A program made the position numbers and the translations under genes. A stretch of 64,000 nucleotides of DNA, taken from contig NZ_MSIE01000056.1 of the NCBI RefSeq assembly GCF_001921205.1, forward strand, positions 1 to 64,000, written 5' to 3'. This document shows, piece after piece, positions 58,348 through 64,000 of this stretch (its first letter is position 1; each line of letters opens with the position of its first letter). The notes under the pieces are model-generated. The model saw only the letters and a list, made by a program, of their open reading frames with translations. It searched no databases and was not told the origin of the DNA. Source of the stretch: Actinophytocola xanthii (GTDB lineage Bacteria; Actinomycetota; Actinomycetes; Mycobacteriales; Pseudonocardiaceae).

Positions 58348-59985
58348 ATGGACCGGCGTGACTTCCTCCGGGCCGCCACCGCCACGGTGGCCACCGGGTA
58401 CCTGGTGGATACCGGTTCGGCCGCTGCCGTCGCCGCGGCCCGGCCGCACCGGCTGTGGCGGGAGTACCTCGCCGCGCCGGACCACCACCCCCGGATCCCG
58501 AACGTCTCCTACGCCGGGTACCGCCGAGGGGAGCGCCCGCTGCCCCGGCCGCCGGTCCGGGTGAGCGTCACCGCGTTCGGCGCCGTCGGGGACGGCGCCA
58601 CCGACTGCACCACCGCCTTCAACGCCGCACTGGAGGCGGTCGGCCGGCTCGGCGGGGGAGTGGTCCACGTTCCGGCTGGGGAGTACCAGCTGTCCTCTGT
58701 GCTCTGGGTGCATCACAGCGGCGTCGTGCTCCGCGGCGCCGGCCGGGGCCGGACCACCCTGCGGTTCACCCAGCCGCTTGCCGCGTGCTACCGGCCGCCG
58801 GCCCGTAACGAGTGGTCGTGGAGCGGTGGTCTCATCTGGTTCGTCCCACGACGACTCCGAGAACAGTTGGAGCACAACGACTTCAGCGGCAACGAGGGTT
58901 GGTTGGAGAACCGCGAGCTGGCCTCGGTGACTGCCGAGGTGCCCAGGGGCTCCCGCCGCGTTCCGGTGTCCTCTACGGAGCCGTTCGAGCCGGGACGGCA
59001 TGTCCTGCTGGTCGCGGACAACACGACGGATAACACGCTGCTCGCCCACCTCGCCGGTGACGTCCCCGGCACGGCGACCTACGCCTGGGAGAGCGCCGCC
59101 CGCCGGTTGCGGCCCGAGCTGACCGACTGGGTGCTCGCCGAGAACTTCCACCACCTCCGGTACCCCGTGGAGGTGGCCGCGGTCGAGCGGGACGCGGTGG
59201 TGCTCGCCCAGCCCACCAGGACCGACCTGCGCGCCGGGTGGCGGCCCCGGTTCACCACGCTGGGCCCGGTCGTCCGCGAGTCCGGCCTCGAACACCTGAC
59301 GATCCGGATGCGGGAGGTGCCCCAGACCGCCCACCACCTCGATCCGGGGTTCAACGGGCCGCACTTCCAGGCCGCGCTCGACTGCTGGGTGCGCGAGGTC
59401 GACCTGTGGCACAGCGACAACGGTTTCGGCCTGACCTCGGCCAAGAATGTGACGCTCCGCGACGTCCTGGTCGGCGGGCGGGCGAGGCACCATTCGTTCA
59501 TCTGCCGGGTGCAGTCCCACGACATGCTGGTCGAGCGCTTCGCGATCCCGCGGGCGACCACACCGCTGGCGCCCGGCGCGGTCCACCACGGCATCAACAC
59601 CGAGGGCTTCAGCGCGGGCAACGTCTGGGCCGACGGCGTCATGGAGGGCACCTTCGACTCGCACCGCGCGCTGCCGTTCGACAGCGTGCGGACGGCGGTC
59701 ACGGTGGCCAACAACGGCGCCACCGGAGGCGCGGGTGACGCCGGACCGCGGTGGGGTGCCCGGTTCTGCCACTGGAACATCGACGTGCTCGGCGGCCGGT
59801 CGCACGGCGTGCGGCTCGAGGAGCACGCCCCGTACAGCGCGATGGTGGGGGTGCGCGGCACCTCCGGTCCCACCGATCATCCGGTGGACCTCGCCGGCGA
59901 ACTGTCCACTGTGGCCGACTCACTCGACGAGCGGGTGTGGCCGGCGAACCTCCACCAGGCCCAGCTGCGCCACCGGTTGCGGTAG
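58348..59985 (+). CDS. Tat-exported beta-helix (pectate-lyase-3-like) enzyme
   Basis: 545 residues. Tat signal RRDFLRAATATVATGYLVDTGSAAA. Pectate_lyase_3-type start VSVTAFGAVGDGATDCTTAFNAALEAVGRLGGGVVHVPAGEYQLSSVLWVHHSGVVLRGAG, then many beta-helix coils. The substrate is an extracellular polysaccharide or oligosaccharide; no catalytic residue can be assigned. Starts the operon with the ABC importer that follows after 21 bases. Confidence 0.85.
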   Translation: MDRRDFLRAATATVATGYLVDTGSAAAVAAARPHRLWREYLAAPDHHPRIPNVSYAGYRRGERPLPRPPVRVSVTAFGAVGDGATDCTTAFNAALEAVGRLGGGVVHVPAGEYQLSSVLWVHHSGVVLRGAGRGRTTLRFTQPLAACYRPPARNEWSWSGGLIWFVPRRLREQLEHNDFSGNEGWLENRELASVTAEVPRGSRRVPVSSTEPFEPGRHVLLVADNTTDNTLLAHLAGDVPGTATYAWESAARRLRPELTDWVLAENFHHLRYPVEVAAVERDAVVLAQPTRTDLRAGWRPRFTTLGPVVRESGLEHLTIRMREVPQTAHHLDPGFNGPHFQAALDCWVREVDLWHSDNGFGLTSAKNVTLRDVLVGGRARHHSFICRVQSHDMLVERFAIPRATTPLAPGAVHHGINTEGFSAGNVWADGVMEGTFDSHRALPFDSVRTAVTVANNGATGGAGDAGPRWGARFCHWNIDVLGGRSHGVRLEEHAPYSAMVGVRGTSGPTDHPVDLAGELSTVADSLDERVWPANLHQAQLRHRLR

Positions 59986-60006
59986 GGCCACCTCGGAAGG
60001 AGAGCG

Positions 60007-61209
60007 ATGCGCAGGAAAACACTGGTCCCGGCCGTGCTCGCCGCGCTGGTCGTGCTGGCCGCCTGTGGCGCGCCGGAGGAGAACACGCCGAGCGACGCAC
60101 CGAGCTCGGTACCGGACAAGCCGTCCGAGCCGGTCGAGCTGAACATCCTGGACGTGGCCGGCAACCTCCAGCTGACCCAGGGGATGATCGACGAGTTCGT
60201 CCACCACCACCCGGACATCGTGAGCAAGGTCAACTACACCAAGGCGACGGCGCCGGAGATGCCCGGCAAGCTCCAGGCCGAGCAGCGCGGTGGCACCTCC
60301 CAGACCCACCTCGTGCTCACCGGTACCGACGGTCTCGCCTCGGTGATCGAGCAGGAGCTGGTGCTCGAGCTGCTGCCCGAGTTCGAGTCCCGCTTCCCGG
60401 ACCTGGAGGAGAACTACCTGCCGGCGGCTGCCGACATGCACGAGCTGGCGCAGGGGCAGGGGATCACTGTCACGTTCTACCCCTCCGGCCCGCTGCTCGA
60501 GTACGACCCGGACAAGGTGCCCGACCCGCCGGGCACCGCACAGGAGCTGCTGGACTGGGCGAAGGCCCACCCCGGGAAGTTCCAGTACGCGCAGCCCGCG
60601 AACTCCGGACCCGGCCGCACCTTCCTCATGGGGCTGCCCTACATCCTCGGCGACGAGGACCCGAAGGACCCGGAGCAGGGCTGGGACAGGACCTGGGAGT
60701 ACCTGGCCGAGCTGGGCAAGTACGTCGACTACTACCCCAAGGGCACGACCGACACGATGAAGAACCTGGCCAACGGGACAGTGAACATCGTCGCCACGAC
60801 CACGGGCTGGGACATCAACCCGCGAGTGCTCGGCACGGTGCCGGCCAAGATGGAGGTGACCACGTTGGAGGGCTTCCACTGGGTCACCGACGCGCACTAC
60901 GCGGTGGTTCCGCGTGGGGTCAGCGAGGACGTGCTGTCGGCGAACCTGGCGCTGGTCCAGTGGATGCTCCAGCCCGAGCAGCAGGCCAAGGCCTACGACA
61001 ACGGGTACTTCTACCCCGGTCCGGCGGTCAGGGACGTCACCCTGGACATGGCCCCGGCCGAGTCCCAGGAGGCCATCGAGCGGTTCGGGCGCCCGGAGTA
61101 CGAGCAGCTGATCGCCGAGCACCCGCAGGAGATCTCGCTGCCGGCCGAGCAGCAGGTCGCCGCGTTCCAACGCTGGGACCGCGAGATCGGCAGCGGGAAG
61201 ACCGGATGA
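60007..61209 (+). CDS. ABC transporter substrate-binding lipoprotein
   Basis: 400 residues, ATG with AGGAGAG upstream. Signal with lipobox (VVLAAC, Cys at 20). Bilobal solute-binding fold (ELNILDVAGNLQLTQGMIDEFVHHHPDIVSKVNYTKATAPEMPGKLQAEQRGG). Belongs to the extracellular solute-binding family 1/spermidine-like group. Binds the import substrate outside the membrane; its ATG/ATPase gene overlaps. Confidence 0.88.
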   Translation: MRRKTLVPAVLAALVVLAACGAPEENTPSDAPSSVPDKPSEPVELNILDVAGNLQLTQGMIDEFVHHHPDIVSKVNYTKATAPEMPGKLQAEQRGGTSQTHLVLTGTDGLASVIEQELVLELLPEFESRFPDLEENYLPAAADMHELAQGQGITVTFYPSGPLLEYDPDKVPDPPGTAQELLDWAKAHPGKFQYAQPANSGPGRTFLMGLPYILGDEDPKDPEQGWDRTWEYLAELGKYVDYYPKGTTDTMKNLANGTVNIVATTTGWDINPRVLGTVPAKMEVTTLEGFHWVTDAHYAVVPRGVSEDVLSANLALVQWMLQPEQQAKAYDNGYFYPGPAVRDVTLDMAPAESQEAIERFGRPEYEQLIAEHPQEISLPAEQQVAAFQRWDREIGSGKTG

Positions 61210-62285
61210 GCGTGAGCACGGAGGGCGGCGCCTTTGCCGAGCTGCGGCTGGACCGGGTGCGTCGTGCGTTCGGCGAGCACGTGGCGCTGCGCGACCTCGA
61301 GCTGACGATCAAGGGCGGCGAGTTCGTCGCTCTGCTCGGCCCGTCCGGCTGTGGCAAGTCCACGGCACTCAACTGCCTCGCCGGGCTGCTCCCCCTCTCC
61401 GGCGGCCAGATCCTGATGGACGGCAGGCGGATCGACACGCTGCCCCCGGAGAAGCGCGGGTTCGGGATGGTGTTCCAGAACTACGCGCTCTTCCCGCACA
61501 TGTCGGTTCGCCGCAACGTCGCGTTCGGACTCGCCATGCGCGGTGTCGCCCGGGCGGAGCGGATCCGGCGAGTGGACGAGGTGTTGCGGCTGGTACAGCT
61601 CACCGAGCATGCCGACAAGTTCCCGGCGCAGCTCTCCGGCGGGCAGCAGCAGCGGGTGGCGATCGCGCGGGCGATCGTGCTGGAACCGTGGCTGGTACTG
61701 ATGGACGAGCCACTGTCCAACCTGGACGCCTCGCTCCGTCTGGAGATGCGCAACGAGATCCGGCGGCTGCACCAGTCGCTCGGCCTCACCACGGTCTACG
61801 TGACCCACGACCAGGAGGAGGCGCTGGCCCTCGCCGACCGACTGGTGGTGCTGCGGGACGGGGTGGTCCAGCAGGTCGGGTCGCCGGAGCAGGTCTATGC
61901 CCATCCGGCCAACCGCTACGTGGCCGGGTTCATGGGGTACCGGAACATGATCCCGGCCACGGTGTCCGAGGTGGACGGCGACCTCGTGGCCGTGGACGTG
62001 GGCGAGGTGACCCTGCGCGGAATCAGCCGGGACCGCATCACGGAGAACTCCGCGGTGGCGGCGATCCGTCCCTCCGACGTGTCGGTCGCCGACCGGGAGG
62101 GCGAGAACACCCTGCGGGGGCAGGTGGAGATCGTTGAGTACCACGGCCGCGAGCAGGCGGTGCAGGCGCGTCTGCCCGGCGGGGTGCCGCTGCACGTGCG
62201 CACCCGCAGCCGGCTCGCGCCGGGGGACTCGGTGCTGTTCCACCTGCCGCCCGAGCGGCTACTGGTGTTCGGGGAGCACTCGTGA
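61206..62285 (+). CDS. ABC importer ATP-binding protein (PotA/CUT1 type)
   Basis: 359 residues; ATG overlaps the previous stop. Walker A GPSGCGKST, Q-loop FQNYALF, signature LSGGQQQRVAIARAI, Walker B LVLMDEPLSNLDA, H-loop VTHDQEEA. The C-terminal TOBE-type domain (VEIVEYHGREQAVQARLPGG) is usual for spermidine, iron or sugar importers. Confidence 0.93.
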   Translation: MSVSTEGGAFAELRLDRVRRAFGEHVALRDLELTIKGGEFVALLGPSGCGKSTALNCLAGLLPLSGGQILMDGRRIDTLPPEKRGFGMVFQNYALFPHMSVRRNVAFGLAMRGVARAERIRRVDEVLRLVQLTEHADKFPAQLSGGQQQRVAIARAIVLEPWLVLMDEPLSNLDASLRLEMRNEIRRLHQSLGLTTVYVTHDQEEALALADRLVVLRDGVVQQVGSPEQVYAHPANRYVAGFMGYRNMIPATVSEVDGDLVAVDVGEVTLRGISRDRITENSAVAAIRPSDVSVADREGENTLRGQVEIVEYHGREQAVQARLPGGVPLHVRTRSRLAPGDSVLFHLPPERLLVFGEHS

Positions 62286-63205
62286 CCGCGCCGACGACAG
62301 CCCCGCCGGTGTCCCCGCCGGGGGAACGCCCGCCGGGGATCGCGCATCGCCTCGCCGAGCGCGGGATCGACCGCGTGCTGCTGCTGCTGGTACCCGGCGT
62401 GGTGTTCGTCGTGGTCCTGTTCGCCTACCCGGTGCTCTACGGGCTCCAGCTCTCCTTCCAGCCCGAGGAGGGGGGCGGGCCGTTCGCGAACTACGAACGG
62501 TTCTTCGGCGACCCCTACCTGCGGGACACGATCTGGATCACCCTGCGGCTGGCCGTCCCGGCGGCGCTGTTCAACGTGCTGGCCTCGATCCCGATCGCCT
62601 ACCGCATGCGTGGCGCGTTCCGCGGCAAGCGGGTGCTGACCACGATCCTGGTCGTCCCGATCACACTCGGCACCGTGCTCACCGCCCAGGGGCTGATCTC
62701 CTACCTGGGGCCGGCCGGCTGGTTCAACAAGATCCTGATCGGCATCGGCCTCACCGACGAGCCGGTGCGGCTGGTGAACAACTACTGGGGTGTGCTGTTC
62801 TCGCTGATCATCACCGGGTTCCCGTTCGCGTTCCTGCTCACCCTGTCCTACCTGTCCGGGATCGACCCGACACTGGAGCAGGCCGCCGCGACGCTGGGTG
62901 CAGACCGGCGGCGCCGGTTCCGCCACATCACCTTCCCACTGCTCGCGCCGGGACTCGCGATCACGTTCTGCCTGACGTTCGTACTCGCGTTCTCGGTGTT
63001 CCCCTCGGCGTACCTGGTCGGCCTGCCGCAGGGGGAGACCCGGGTGATCTCGATCGTCGCCTACGAGTCGGCGTTCCGGGACACCGACTACCCGCTCGGC
63101 TCGGCCATCGCGATGGTCATGGCGCTGGTCATGCTGGTCGTCGTCGGGCTGGTGCTGGTCTGGCGGTCCACGATGTACCGCGGCGCGACGGGAGGCAAGG
63201 GATGA
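62282..63205 (+). CDS. ABC importer permease 1
   Basis: 307 residues; GTG overlaps the ATPase stop (GTGA). Six membrane helices and the EAA-loop (EQAAATLGADRRRRFRHITFPLLAPGLAI) that contacts the ATPase. PotB/CUT1 type. Confidence 0.92.
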   Translation: MTAPTTAPPVSPPGERPPGIAHRLAERGIDRVLLLLVPGVVFVVVLFAYPVLYGLQLSFQPEEGGGPFANYERFFGDPYLRDTIWITLRLAVPAALFNVLASIPIAYRMRGAFRGKRVLTTILVVPITLGTVLTAQGLISYLGPAGWFNKILIGIGLTDEPVRLVNNYWGVLFSLIITGFPFAFLLTLSYLSGIDPTLEQAAATLGADRRRRFRHITFPLLAPGLAITFCLTFVLAFSVFPSAYLVGLPQGETRVISIVAYESAFRDTDYPLGSAIAMVMALVMLVVVGLVLVWRSTMYRGATGGKG

Positions 63206-64000
63206 GGCTCGTGGGCAGCCCCGGCGCCTGGCTGGTCTGGGGCGCGGTGGCCTTCTTCCTGGTCAACCTGTTCGGGCTGGTCCTGGCGGTGGTGGTCAAC
63301 TCGTTCTCGGTCCAGTGGTTCGGCACCTGGTGGCCGAACGGGCTCACCACGGACTATTACGCCTCGGCCTGGCAGGACCTGGGCCTGCTCGACGTGCTGG
63401 TGGTGACCGGCCAGGTCGCCCTCGCCGTGGTGGCCCTGTCCGTCCTGATCGGAGTGCCCACCGCCTACGCCCTGGCCAGACGGAACTTTCCCGGCAAGCG
63501 GCTGGTGACGGTGCTGTTCCTGCTGCCGATCCTGCTGCCGCCGATGACCTACGGCATCCCGCTGGCGACAGTGCTCTACAAGTTCGATCTCGCGGGCAGC
63601 GTCGCCGGGGTGATCGTGGCGAACCTGGTCCCGTCCGTGCCGTTCGTGGTGCTGACGATGACGCCGTTCATCGAGCAGATCGACCCGCGGATCGAGGCGG
63701 CCGCGCGGATGTGTGGCGCCCGGACGCTCTCGGTGTTCACCCGCGTGCTCGCTCCGCTGCTGGTGCCGGGGATCCTCGCCGCCTCGATCCTGGTGCTCGT
63801 GCGTACGGTCGGCATGTTCGAGCTGACCTTCCTGACCGCCGGACCGGGCAGCCAGACGCTCGTTGTGTCGCTCTACGAGTCGATGTTCTCCGCGGGCATC
63901 CGGGCACAGCAGGCCGTGGACGCCGTGGCGGTGATCTACACCGGGTCGATGCTGGTACTACTGGTGATCGCGTTGCGGTTCGTGAACCCGACCCAGCTCG
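63202..64000 (+). CDS. ABC importer permease 2, cut by window edge
   Basis: 266 codons visible from an ATG overlapping the preceding stop. Membrane helices and the EAA-loop (EAAARMCGARTLSVFTRVLAPLLVPGILA). PotC-like partner of the previous permease; the C-terminus lies beyond the right edge. Confidence 0.9.
   Translation, partial: MRLVGSPGAWLVWGAVAFFLVNLFGLVLAVVVNSFSVQWFGTWWPNGLTTDYYASAWQDLGLLDVLVVTGQVALAVVALSVLIGVPTAYALARRNFPGKRLVTVLFLLPILLPPMTYGIPLATVLYKFDLAGSVAGVIVANLVPSVPFVVLTMTPFIEQIDPRIEAAARMCGARTLSVFTRVLAPLLVPGILAASILVLVRTVGMFELTFLTAGPGSQTLVVSLYESMFSAGIRAQQAVDAVAVIYTGSMLVLLVIALRFVNPTQL

Noticed and set aside
1-64000. CRISPR arrays, insertion sequences, integrases or prophage
   Set aside because: No regularly spaced repeats and no transposase or integrase motifs were seen; the only repeats are the short ones listed.

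Overview
The window is very GC-rich, has many GTG and TTG starts, dense 4-base GTGA/ATGA gene overlaps, and families typical of high-GC Actinobacteria (DUF6292, HSP18-regulator, DUF5313, DUF6766, GAF-ANTAR, STAS, ECF42 sigma factor plus DGPF protein, DUF1348). It looks like a chromosomal segment of a mycelial actinomycete, most likely near Pseudonocardiaceae; this taxonomic guess is inference. No rRNA, tRNA, CRISPR array or transposase was recognised. At least nine genes have a TANNNT-like -10 hexamer placed 6-8 bases before the start codon, so leaderless transcription appears to be common here.

Layout. 1-5267 (minus): three genes of a four-gene SMC-type plasmid-defence operon of the Wadjet kind (DUF2397, DUF2398 and an SMC/SbcC-like ATPase cut by the left edge; the fourth gene should lie further left). 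5309-10324: a MocR regulator facing an AhpD-like/PEP-mutase-like gene pair, a zinc alcohol dehydrogenase, a RidA protein, and a MarR regulator divergent from a small monooxygenase-like gene with two operator palindromes. 10380-16724: a large cyclase-NB-ARC-TPR signalling ATPase, a membrane protein, a DUF6292 protein, hsp20 with its divergent regulator, and a TetR/DUF1348 divergent pair. 16771-20961: sugar-acid dehydratase and zinc dehydrogenase, a tandem intergenic repeat, a PP2C-type phosphatase and a small orphan. 21001-28607: FtsX/ABC exporter, LysR, a lipoprotein, two decayed genes (one a DUF6766 gene with three frame changes and an internal deletion), SRPBCC, DUF5313, GNAT, STAS. 28835-36814: an orphan, a stand-alone ATP-dependent DNA ligase, a SodC-like secreted protein, DUF2252, STAS, GAF-ANTAR, a short glycosyltransferase and an ABC-F ATPase.

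36877-46607: TetR coupled to a ChaA-type cation antiporter, DUF1697, an endonuclease/exonuclease/phosphatase protein, a copper operon (CopZ, a His-rich membrane-anchored protein, CopA), a maltose-acetyltransferase-like enzyme, and a membrane protein/histidine kinase/response regulator operon. 46711-64000: two secreted beta-helix proteins, a LacI regulator, a quinone oxidoreductase divergent from an HxlR regulator, TetR, two DUF202 proteins, an SMP30 lactonase, a FadR-type regulator, an ECF sigma factor carrying its own zinc-finger/membrane/lysine-rich extension, an ECF42/DGPF pair, and a beta-helix enzyme followed by a complete ABC importer operon whose last permease is cut by the right edge.

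Functional themes: defence and signalling (Wadjet-like operon, STAND ATPase); carbohydrate and sugar-acid use (beta-helix proteins, ABC importer, zinc dehydrogenase, SMP30 lactonase, IlvD/Edd dehydratase, together enough for an oxidative sugar route); copper and redox homeostasis; and many regulator/target pairs with readable operators in the intergenic DNA.
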